Part shown: positions 57,648 through 64,000 of the stretch, in pieces
Layout of the letters: every line of letters starts with the position of its first letter
Numbering within the stretch: the stretch's first letter is position 1
NCBI GenBank assembly: GCA_002428985.1
Contig: DIYL01000002.1
Span: 600,637 to 664,636 of the forward strand
Direction of reading: 5' to 3'
Source: Anaerolineales bacterium UBA6055
GTDB lineage: Bacteria; Chloroflexota; Anaerolineae; Aggregatilineales; Phototrophicaceae
DNA: 64,000 bases
Notes under the pieces: model-generated
What the model saw: the letters and a program-made list of their open reading frames with translations, nothing else
What the model was told of the DNA's origin: nothing
The model's database searches: none
Translations under genes and position numbers: made by a program

Positions 57648-59055
57648 TATTAGCAGATTGTGCTCCCCAAATAATGAGTATAAGAATCATGATACCGACA
57701 TATATAGCACGTTTTGTACTACTAAGTTTCACCAGAAAATCTTGGCGTTTCAGGCGCATCTGAGGTAGATCAACCATTAATATGAATATAAACGAATAGA
57801 TAACTGATAACTTGAGTATATAGTCCATATTTGTTGTTCCACTCTGTGCAACTATACGCCCGATATAGACAAGACTATCATTGAAGCTTTCTGCCCGAAA
57901 AAATATCCAAGCAAGTGTCACGATATGAAACGTCACAATTGTACCAAGTATTGCCGTAAATAATTGATACCGGTTAGTAAAATCTCGCAGTATACCTTGT
58001 TCGTTCCAGTATCGCGTAATTGACAACACAACTCCATGAATTGCTCCCCAAATGACAAAAGTCCATGCTGCGCCATGCCACAATCCACCAATAACCATTG
58101 TTAGCATCAAGTTACGATATGTTTTCCATTCGCCATGTCGATTACCACCTAATGGAATATACAGATAATCGCGTAGCCATGTAGATAATGAAATATGCCA
58201 CCGTCGCCAAAAATCTTGTAAATTGCTCGCAAAATAGGGTTGTTCAAAATTAATCATTAACTCAATGCCAAAAAGACGCGACACCCCACGTGCAATATCA
58301 CTGTATCCAGAAAAATCTGCATAGATTTGAAAGCCAAACAAATAAGCGTAGAACAATAATGATACCCAACCATGATCCTGAATTGATGTAAACCCAATAT
58401 CAACAATGGGTGCAATCGCATCAGCAATTGCAATCTTTTTAAATAATCCAATCAGGATCAGAGCAGACCCCGATGCAATATTATCAAGGGTAACGATTCT
58501 AGCAGATCGCAAACGAGGGAGTAATAATTGAGCACGTTCTATCGGGCCAGCAACTAATTGCGGAAAATAGCAAACAAATAATGCAAAGGTAATAAAATTA
58601 TCCTCGGGAGATAATTTATTGCGGTAGATATCTATCGTATACGACATGGTTTGGAAGGTATAAAACGAAATGCCCACCGGTAAAATGATGGTTAGTAAGG
58701 GAAGATTAGGTTCTAAACCAAGTGTCATCAATCCACTTGCGACGCTATCAATGAAAAAATTCCAGTATTTGAAAAATCCAAGTAATCCTAAATTGACCGA
58801 TATACTTACAAACAATAAGCGCTTCCTGTGATTACTATTTTCAACAGGTGTTATTGCCAATCGTTTGCCAATCGTATAATCAACCACAGTTGATATGACG
58901 ATAAGTGTTAAAAACCGATAATCCCAAAAACTATAGAACAGATAACTAGCAACAAGTAAGAGGATATTCTGAATTTGCGTTGATCTCTGCGACATAACAT
59001 ACAATGCAAAGACCACACATAAAAAGATACCAAACTCTGTTGTATCAAATAACAC
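57619..59055 (-). CDS. MBOAT-family O-acyltransferase (AlgI-like)
   Basis: This 478-residue protein has about ten to twelve membrane helices. The signature block is FWRRWHISLSTWLRDYLYIPLGG near 285-307, with NLMLTMVIGGLWHGAAWTFVIWG near 320-342 carrying the catalytic His (WHGAAW). This is the AlgI/PatA group, which moves acyl groups across the membrane to a polysaccharide. The N-terminus lacks a signal beyond the first helix. Its downstream overlapping gene is the SGNH partner. No polysaccharide synthesis genes adjoin, so the substrate is made elsewhere. Confidence 0.93.
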   Translation of the reverse strand: MLFDTTEFGIFLCVVFALYVMSQRSTQIQNILLLVASYLFYSFWDYRFLTLIVISTVVDYTIGKRLAITPVENSNHRKRLLFVSISVNLGLLGFFKYWNFFIDSVASGLMTLGLEPNLPLLTIILPVGISFYTFQTMSYTIDIYRNKLSPEDNFITFALFVCYFPQLVAGPIERAQLLLPRLRSARIVTLDNIASGSALILIGLFKKIAIADAIAPIVDIGFTSIQDHGWVSLLFYAYLFGFQIYADFSGYSDIARGVSRLFGIELMINFEQPYFASNLQDFWRRWHISLSTWLRDYLYIPLGGNRHGEWKTYRNLMLTMVIGGLWHGAAWTFVIWGAIHGVVLSITRYWNEQGILRDFTNRYQLFTAILGTIVTFHIVTLAWIFFRAESFNDSLVYIGRIVAQSGTTNMDYILKLSVIYSFIFILMVDLPQMRLKRQDFLVKLSSTKRAIYVGIMILILIIWGAQSANNVPFIYFQF

Positions 59056-59222
59056 TTAGGATTCTCCCACTAAGTCATTAACAGCAGTAATTACCATCAA
59101 ACCGTCTAGCCACATGATCACTAGAAAAAGAATTTGGCACTATCATTTCATCCTCCTATCTCAAGCAATCATACGGAAACAGCAATCAGCAATCCTCAGA
59201 TATTCTTCACAGATAACCTAAC

Positions 59223-59990
59223 TTAGGTGCTTGACATACGGAGTACACCATCTAAACGTATCGTCTCGCCATTGAGCATCTCATTCTCGATGATATGTTG
59301 CGCCATTTGTGCATACTCCGACGGTTGCCCAAGACGTGATGGGAATGGCACTTGTTGTCCAAGAGACTCGCGCACATCTTCTGGCAATGAGCCAAGCAAC
59401 GGTGTATCAAAAATCCCCGGTGCAATCGTACAGACGCGAATACCATTTCTAGCGAGGTCACGGGCGATAGGAAGCGTCATACCGACAATCCCCCCTTTAG
59501 AGGCTGAGTAAGCGGCTTGTCCAATTTGACCATCAAATGCGGCAACCGATGCTGTATTGATAATAACCCCACGCTCACCACTCTCACTTGAATCATTCCC
59601 AGCCATGATTGTTGCACCTAGTCGAATCACATTAAATGTGCCGATGAGGTTGATTTTGATGACAGTTTCGAATAAATCTAATGGGTGTGCACCTCGGCTA
59701 CTGGTGGTACGAATACCTAGTCCAACACCAGCACAATTGATAACAGCATTTAATCCACCAAACGCACTAACAGCCATATCTAAAGCAGCTTGTACATGAT
59801 CTTCATTAGTTACATCAGCCTGAGCAAATCGAGCATTCTCACCCAGTTCTTCAGCATGCGCTTGACCGTTTTCAGCGTCACGGTCAAGGATCACAACTTT
59901 TGCACCATGTTCAACAAACCACTTGGCTGTGCCACCACCGAGACCCGATGCGCCACCTGTGATTACAGCAACTGTGTTTTCGATTTTCAT
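59223..59990 (-). CDS. SDR oxidoreductase, type II 3-hydroxyacyl-CoA dehydrogenase-like
   Basis: This 255-residue short-chain dehydrogenase has TGGASGLGGGT near 11-21, an Asp binding NAD in VILDRDAENG, NCAG near 86 and the active site NTASVAAFDGQIGQAAYSAS with YSASK near 160. The insertion GLGIRTTSSRGAHPLDLF and PFPSRLGQPSEYA are typical of the type II 3-hydroxyacyl-CoA dehydrogenase (HSD17B10-like) group of beta-oxidation. AGGAG is the ribosome site. It stands alone. Confidence 0.9.
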   Translation of the reverse strand: MKIENTVAVITGGASGLGGGTAKWFVEHGAKVVILDRDAENGQAHAEELGENARFAQADVTNEDHVQAALDMAVSAFGGLNAVINCAGVGLGIRTTSSRGAHPLDLFETVIKINLIGTFNVIRLGATIMAGNDSSESGERGVIINTASVAAFDGQIGQAAYSASKGGIVGMTLPIARDLARNGIRVCTIAPGIFDTPLLGSLPEDVRESLGQQVPFPSRLGQPSEYAQMAQHIIENEMLNGETIRLDGVLRMSST

Positions 59991-60018
59991 AATAAATTTC
60001 TCCTATATCAAAAAATCA

Positions 60019-60384
60019 TTATTTCTTACGAGTTTTTACAGCAACAAGAACTTCTTCAAAAGATAAGTCGAACAAGCGCATAAGAATACCAAAAACTTCA
60101 TTCCCACATAGAAATTTATCTTGCCACAAAGCTTCATATATATCATCGAGCGATGTACCAGTTCCCTGCAATTCAACATATTTAGGCAAGATAAAGCGTT
60201 CAATTACAATCGCTCTATATCGTAACGTTTGTTGATATACCTCAGATTTGGGTAAACGTAGCACATATCTTGTAAAACCCCAATCAGATATTTTCTCACC
60301 ATATTCCATCTTAGCTTTATAGAAGACGGACTCAAAAGGCTCTCCACGATCATACATCTTACGATATTTTGTATAGCGGTTCAT
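60019..60384 (-). CDS. Hypothetical 121-residue protein
   Basis: This small soluble protein starts at ATG 60384; the upstream TTG at 60411 has no support. The composition is basic and aromatic (RYTKYRKMYDRGEPFESVFYKAKMEYGEKISDWGF), with a helical C-terminal part (GILMRLFDLSFEEVLVAVKTRKK). No family is recognised. It sits between an SDR gene and rho, all on the minus strand. Whether it is cotranscribed with rho is uncertain. Confidence 0.5.
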   Translation of the reverse strand: MNRYTKYRKMYDRGEPFESVFYKAKMEYGEKISDWGFTRYVLRLPKSEVYQQTLRYRAIVIERFILPKYVELQGTGTSLDDIYEALWQDKFLCGNEVFGILMRLFDLSFEEVLVAVKTRKK

Positions 60385-60473
60385 TGTAGTGTAACCATTA
60401 TAGAGAAACAAAAAGGCGATTGAATTGTAACATCAACCGCCTTGCATTATTGAGTCTGAGAATTTTGCTGTAA

Positions 60474-61742
60474 TTAACGCCCGTTTGACCCCGGTAAGTT
60501 ATTGAGGAATTCTTCGTTGGTATCATACATACGGAAGTTACCGAGCAATTGGTCAGTCGCGCCAGCAATGCCTTCGGGTTGTTCAGCAAGATGTGACCAC
60601 ATCCGGCGCATCGTATAGACACGTTGGAGCACATCTGGACCAAGCAGAAGTTCTTCACGACGGGTTGAGGATTGTTCGATGTCGAATGCAGGGAAGATAC
60701 GGCGTTCTTGTAAACGACGGCTCAGGTGTAGTTCCATGTTACCTGTCCCTTTAAATTCCTCGTAAATCACATCATCCATTTTACTGCCTGTATTCACCAA
60801 ACAGGTTGCAACAATGGTGAGGCTACCCCCCTCTTCGGTATTACGGGCTGCACCAAAAAGGCGTTTGGGTGGATGAATCGCTGATGGATCAAGACCACCA
60901 GATAGTGTACGTCCGCTTGTCGGAACAACAAGGTTATAAGCACGAGCCAGACGGGTTATACTATCAACCATCATGACAACATGACGTTTAACTTCAACCA
61001 GTCGTTTTGCACGTTCGAGTGCCATTTCTGCAACACGAACGTGATGATGTACTGGGTCATCAAATGTGGATGCGATCACTTCAGCATCTACGGAACGATC
61101 CATATCAGTGACTTCTTCAGGGCGTTCCCCAATGAGCGCAATCATCAAGTGGACTTCAGGATAATTGGTGCTGATGGCGTTCGCAACATCTTTAAGAATA
61201 GTCGTTTTACCAGCTTTTGGCGGGGACACGATCAACCCACGTTGTCCAAAGCCGATAGGAGCAATCAAATTTAACATCCGTGTTGATAATACACGTGGAA
61301 TTGTCTCCAAGTTAAAGCGTTGTTCTGGGAAAATGGGAGTGAGGCGTTCAAAGTTATCGCGCCGTTTAATCTCATTTGGATTCAAGCCATTGACCGCATC
61401 AACGCGTAATAGCCCAAAATAGCGTTCGTTATCTTTAGGTGGACGCACTTGACCGATGACCATATCACCTGTGCGCAAATTGAATTTTTTGATCTGTGTT
61501 TGGCTGACATAAATGTCGTTCTTGCCGGGGAGATAACCTTCTGCACGTAAAAATCCGATGCCATCATCCACAACTTCAAGCACGCCACCACGCAATTCGT
61601 GACCCTTGCGTTCAGCTTCTTGTCGTAATAATCCAATGATGAGTTCTTGTTTTTTGAGGCGACTATAACGGGGTACGTTGTGGTCACGGGCGAGGTTACG
61701 CAGTTCCGGTAAGGTTTTGGTTTCGAGTTCTGCAATATTCAT
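60474..61742 (-). CDS. rho: Transcription termination factor Rho
   Basis: This 422-residue Rho has an N-terminal helical Rho-N region (ELRNLARDHNVPRYSRLKKQELI), an RNA-binding cold-shock-like domain (GFLRAEGYLPGKNDIYVSQTQIKKFNL near 60-90), Walker A PPKAGKTTILKD near 174 and Walker B VVMMVDSITRLARAYN. The Q and R loops follow (the region from GSLTIVATCLVNTGSKMDD). It is a hexameric RNA helicase that ends transcripts at rut sites. AGGA lies upstream. The 5' leader carries a GCGGCA/TGCCGC hairpin that may take part in the autoregulation typical of rho. Confidence 0.98.
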   Translation of the reverse strand: MNIAELETKTLPELRNLARDHNVPRYSRLKKQELIIGLLRQEAERKGHELRGGVLEVVDDGIGFLRAEGYLPGKNDIYVSQTQIKKFNLRTGDMVIGQVRPPKDNERYFGLLRVDAVNGLNPNEIKRRDNFERLTPIFPEQRFNLETIPRVLSTRMLNLIAPIGFGQRGLIVSPPKAGKTTILKDVANAISTNYPEVHLMIALIGERPEEVTDMDRSVDAEVIASTFDDPVHHHVRVAEMALERAKRLVEVKRHVVMMVDSITRLARAYNLVVPTSGRTLSGGLDPSAIHPPKRLFGAARNTEEGGSLTIVATCLVNTGSKMDDVIYEEFKGTGNMELHLSRRLQERRIFPAFDIEQSSTRREELLLGPDVLQRVYTMRRMWSHLAEQPEGIAGATDQLLGNFRMYDTNEEFLNNLPGSNGR

Positions 61743-62142
61743 GTATTGTATCCTGAATGATGTATTGCGGCAGGGGTCAAAATCATAGTGCCGCGCTATC
61801 TCCTATATTGGTTTTTGGTTTGTTTAGCGTATCGGGCATATTGAAACCCGTTGATTCACTTATATATGTTTGCCACACCTAGAATGTCAGAATGAGGCTA
61901 TTGACATCCCACTTGCGATTTGTTGGTTAGGTAAAATTCGTGGAAAGGTGAGTTCTATTGGTAATATAGCATAGAACCTACATGCGGTCAAATCTTAATT
62001 GTTAACGGTATATTGGAGTTTGGAAAAGTTTCATAAAACACAATAGACTATTCGTATAAATGCACACTCGTATTGGACAAACACATATGAAGACAAGCAA
62101 ACTCAGTAACATAGCTATCGACAGTCAGGTAGAGGTTAGCCT
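61743..62142. other. Divergent gap between rho and the second sulfatase
   Basis: This 400-base gap holds the rho leader on the minus side, including an inverted repeat GCGGCA (61768-61773) and TGCCGC (61790-61795) with a 16-base loop. On the plus side a 19-codon upstream frame runs from 62087 and overlaps the sulfatase ATG. A TTGACA-like sequence near 61899 has no well-spaced -10 box. Nothing else stands out. Confidence 0.6.
61768..61795 (-). promoter_or_regulatory. Hairpin in the rho 5' leader
   Basis: GCGGCA and TGCCGC (61768-61773 and 61790-61795) form a six-pair GC stem with a 16-base loop, 26 bases before the rho start codon on the minus strand. rho genes in several bacteria are controlled by attenuation in their leaders. 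Whether this hairpin takes part is unknown. Confidence 0.3.
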
Positions 62143-62146
62143 ATGA
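62087..62146 (+). CDS. Possible 19-codon upstream ORF coupled to the sulfatase gene
   Basis: The frame MKTSKLSNIAIDSQVEVSL stops with TGA at 62144-62146, and the sulfatase ATG is at 62143-62145, an exact ATGA overlap. The frame has only a weak ribosome site, while the sulfatase has GAGG inside the frame's end. It could be a leader peptide that couples translation, or chance. Confidence 0.3.
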   Translation: MKTSKLSNIAIDSQVEVSL

Positions 62147-63576
62147 CAGAGAAACCGAATATCCTCTTGATTATGACCGACCAGCAAAAGGCTACAGCGA
62201 GTCATTTATATGGGAATAGCTTTTGTGAAACACCGTCGTTAGAGCGTTTAAAACAGCGTGGAACGTTGTATGAACATGCCATTACACCACATCCACTATG
62301 TCAGCCAGCACGTTGTGCATTATGGACAGGTCAATTCCCACATCGTAACGGCTGTAGAGATAATCAGACACCGATGCCAGTCGATGCAACACATGCTTTC
62401 AAAATCTGGCATGAGCAAGGGTATCACTGTGGGCTTATCGGCAAAAATCACTGTTTTGAGCATCCCGATGACTTAAGACTATTTGACACATGGAATGAGA
62501 TTAGTCATCAGGGTATCCCAGAGAATGCTATGCACAAAGGTGCTGAATGGTTCCGACCAACAGAGGCGATTGAATCGGCTTATGTGCTTCATAAAACAAT
62601 GACACCGCAGAATAATCGTTTTGGCTATGCTGTTTCCGATGCCCCTCTTGAAGATCATAGTAGTGGTTTAATTGCTGGACAAACCCAGCGATTTTTGGAA
62701 ACATATCAAGATACGCCCTTTGCTTTATGGGTATCCTTTCCTGATCCTCATGAACCATGGGTGTGTCCACGCCAATACACGGATATGTTCCCACCTGAAA
62801 AAATACAACTGCCGGAATGGCGAGATGGCGAATTTGATAATCATGCGCCAGAGCGAAATAGGATTCTTCATGAAATTACAGGGGTACGTGAAGAATCACT
62901 CGACGAGGTATATGCACTAATGGCATGCTACTATGGGATGGTACGTTTTATTGATGATGAAATCGGACAGATTCTTGATAAATTAGATGAACTCAATTTA
63001 AGTGAAAATACGATTATTGTCTTCTGTTCAGATCATGGTGATTTGATGGGTGAACACGGAATGCAGTGTAAAGGTGGGGTGTTCTATGATGCACTTGTGC
63101 GTGTTCCGTTGATTATTTCTTATCCAGAGGTAGTTCCTGCGGATAAACGCGATGATAGCATGGTAAATCTTATCGATATTGTACCGACACTTTTACAATT
63201 GCAGGGTCTTGACATACCAAACACGATGCAGGGACAACCTCTTCCATCAGCGACTACAGCCCAACCGAGAGATGTCACATTTTCGGAATATGGCAAAGGT
63301 GGTCCGCCCTTCACATGGCAAGACTTACAGTCGATGCAAAAACCTTTTGGTCGCCAAACACTCATGCAATCCTTGCAATGGCGGGAAGCAGAAGGGTCTC
63401 GGAAGATGCTCCGTACCCGTGAATGGAAATATGTTCACGATCCTACCGGGGATAAAGATGAATTATATAACTTAGTTGCGGATCCACAAGAGCTTTACAA
63501 TGTTATTGATGATGTTACCAATGCCGAAGTTGTTTCATCACTTCGATTACAGTTGAGTAATTGGCGGGTAAATTAA
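62143..63576 (+). CDS. Type I sulfatase, second
   Basis: This 477-residue sulfatase has NILLIMTDQQKATASHLYG with metal-binding Asp residues near 10 and the modification motif CQPARCALWTG near 52 (C-x-P-x-R type). FCSDHGDLMGEHGM near 290 holds metal ligands, and ELYNLVADPQELYNVIDD is at the C-terminus. The protein lacks a signal peptide. It resembles choline-sulfatase/arylsulfatase A-like bacterial members. The protein of this group at 49.6-51 kb is a separate paralogue with a CTPSR motif. GAGG precedes the ATG. Confidence 0.93.
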   Translation: MTEKPNILLIMTDQQKATASHLYGNSFCETPSLERLKQRGTLYEHAITPHPLCQPARCALWTGQFPHRNGCRDNQTPMPVDATHAFKIWHEQGYHCGLIGKNHCFEHPDDLRLFDTWNEISHQGIPENAMHKGAEWFRPTEAIESAYVLHKTMTPQNNRFGYAVSDAPLEDHSSGLIAGQTQRFLETYQDTPFALWVSFPDPHEPWVCPRQYTDMFPPEKIQLPEWRDGEFDNHAPERNRILHEITGVREESLDEVYALMACYYGMVRFIDDEIGQILDKLDELNLSENTIIVFCSDHGDLMGEHGMQCKGGVFYDALVRVPLIISYPEVVPADKRDDSMVNLIDIVPTLLQLQGLDIPNTMQGQPLPSATTAQPRDVTFSEYGKGGPPFTWQDLQSMQKPFGRQTLMQSLQWREAEGSRKMLRTREWKYVHDPTGDKDELYNLVADPQELYNVIDDVTNAEVVSSLRLQLSNWRVN

Positions 63577-63632
63577 TGGTTAAACGATGTCATGGCATTG
63601 TACACGGTTTATAGAAAGTGAGCGCGAAAACC

Positions 63633-63649
63633 CCCGTTCTTTAGACGGG
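63633..63649 (+). promoter_or_regulatory. Short hairpin at the IS element end
   Basis: CCCGT and ACGGG form a five-pair stem with a seven-base loop in the context AACCCCCGTTCTTTAGACGG. IS200/IS605 ends carry such hairpins for single-strand transposase recognition, and similar structures form the scaffold end of TnpB guide RNAs. Which role applies cannot be judged without the other end. Confidence 0.4.
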
Positions 63650-63658
63650 TGATGATAG

Positions 63659-63700
63659 CGAACACGAATGAGGTTGCGTAGCACGATATTCGTAGTGTTC
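63659..63700 (+). promoter_or_regulatory. Imperfect hairpin upstream of tnpB
   Basis: GAACAC followed by GAAT pairs with ATTC and GTGTTC, with a three-base bulge and a loop of about 18 bases. It lies between the short hairpin and the tnpB promoter and is probably part of the left-end DNA structure of the element. Confidence 0.35.
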
Positions 63701-63728
63701 AGGGGTTTCATTCGCACACATGTTTGGG

Positions 63729-63734
63729 TATAAT
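63729..63734 (+). promoter_or_regulatory. -10 box for a leaderless tnpB transcript
   Basis: A perfect TATAAT lies at 63729-63734, six bases before the tnpB ATG at 63741. Transcription should start at about the ATG itself, giving a leaderless message, and no ribosome site is present. The -35 region (TTTCAT at 63706-63711, 17 bp away) is weak. Confidence 0.5.
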
Positions 63735-63740
63735 TAAGAC

Positions 63741-64000
63741 ATGTCAACAACGATTCGCAAGACCTACAAATATCGCCTATACCGTTACGATAAACGGGAT
63801 AAATATTTACATCAACGCATTGATATTGCGGGCTTGATCTGGAATCATAGTCTAGCACTTCAAAAGCGATACTATAGGCTTACAGGTAAATATTGCCATC
63901 CCAATCGCATGAAAAAGCATATTGCAAAAATGCGTTCAAAAACTGAACGATATAGCCATTACAAAATACTTGGGTCGCAAGCTGTTCAGGATGTGATTGA
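63741..64000 (+). CDS. tnpB: TnpB-like RNA-guided nuclease (IS605 OrfB), N-terminal part
   Basis: The frame is open from ATG 63741 to the window edge and gives about 86 residues. The start MSTTIRKTYKYRLYR and the segment IAGLIWNHSLALQKRYYRLTGKY are typical of TnpB/OrfB N-termini (wedge and helical region before the RuvC motifs). TnpB is a guide-RNA-dependent nuclease that supports element persistence. The gene runs beyond the window, so the catalytic residues and completeness are not seen. A -10 box six bases upstream suggests a leaderless message. Confidence 0.88.
   Translation, partial: MSTTIRKTYKYRLYRYDKRDKYLHQRIDIAGLIWNHSLALQKRYYRLTGKYCHPNRMKKHIAKMRSKTERYSHYKILGSQAVQDVI

Larger units (their letters stand above)
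63601..64000 (+). mobile_element. IS200/IS605-type element, left part
   Basis: A tnpB-like gene starts at 63741 and runs off the window. The gap upstream holds structured DNA typical of the ends of this family: a stem CCCGT/ACGGG (63633-63637 and 63645-63649) and a longer imperfect hairpin with arms GAACAC and GTGTTC around 63659-63700. The element lacks terminal inverted repeats, as expected for IS200/IS605. The right end and any tnpA lie outside. Confidence 0.65.

Noticed and set aside
63580..63858. Minus-strand frame over the IS left end
   Set aside because: It overlaps the tnpB start on the other strand, and no protein family is seen.
1..64000. tRNA, rRNA and riboswitch search by eye
   Set aside because: No T-arm GGTTCGAATCC-type sequence, rRNA segment or known riboswitch core was seen in the gaps. 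A computational scan was not possible.

Overview
The window reads as a chromosomal segment from a free-living bacterium, most likely a member of the Chloroflexota (Anaerolineae-like). This is an inference. It rests on the Thr/Pro-rich stalk followed by Ala/Gln/Glu repeats in a large VWA surface protein, the R3H-domain SpoIIIAA-type ATPase, the giant Ser/Thr kinase-AAA-TPR protein, the VIT-VWA protein, the PspC/toastrack protein and moderate, AT-leaning base composition. About 64 genes fill the window with short gaps. I saw no rRNA, tRNA or CRISPR array.

Layout. 1-1.8 kb: the end of a sugar-phosphate isomerase/epimerase-like gene, a pentapeptide-repeat membrane protein and an SDR oxidoreductase. 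1.9-5.2 kb: an accessory operon of three paralogous SRPBCC proteins, a MerR regulator and a serine hydrolase, headed by a textbook MerR promoter (19-bp spacer holding a dyad). 5.3-10 kb: a secreted calcium-repeat protein, a PBP1C-like peptidoglycan synthase and a toxin-antitoxin pair with a third coupled gene. 10-17.4 kb: the kinase-ATPase-TPR giant, the VIT-VWA protein, an HNH endonuclease with its partner and a Gfo/Idh/MocA oxidoreductase. 17.4-25.9 kb: an orphan ABC-2 permease, membrane proteins, a PspC operon, a TPR protein and a membrane-anchored TRPM-type SLOG protein. 26-31.8 kb: MutY, an ArsR regulator divergent from an ABM monooxygenase and an ACT protein, a PAS histidine kinase and the M23 end of an operon. 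30.4-35.5 kb: a four-gene unit of poorly recognised proteins ending in an SH3-M23 protein. 35.7-38.3 kb: the R3H ATPase and a GNAT-like protein. 38.5-41.6 kb: a beta-propeller protein, an HTH regulator and a nitrilase.

41.8-64 kb: the VWA surface protein, a holin-like membrane protein and a GyrB-like ATPase without TOPRIM. A carotenoid oxygenase operon and a padR operon follow, and they share a matching two-box operator. Then come a sulfatase, DinB, a HAD hydrolase, an MpaB-type oxygenase overlapping a Stf0 sulfotransferase, a response regulator, an assimilatory APS/PAPS reductase, a Nudix hydrolase and an MBOAT/SGNH acylation pair. The window closes with a second SDR, Rho, a second sulfatase and the start of an IS200/IS605-type tnpB that runs off the edge.

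The clearest items for follow-up are the PadR operator pair, the MerR promoter and its SRPBCC trio, the stand-alone GyrB-like ATPase, the unrecognised 32-35.5 kb operon and the SLOG protein. None is proven to be a new system. No database search was possible.
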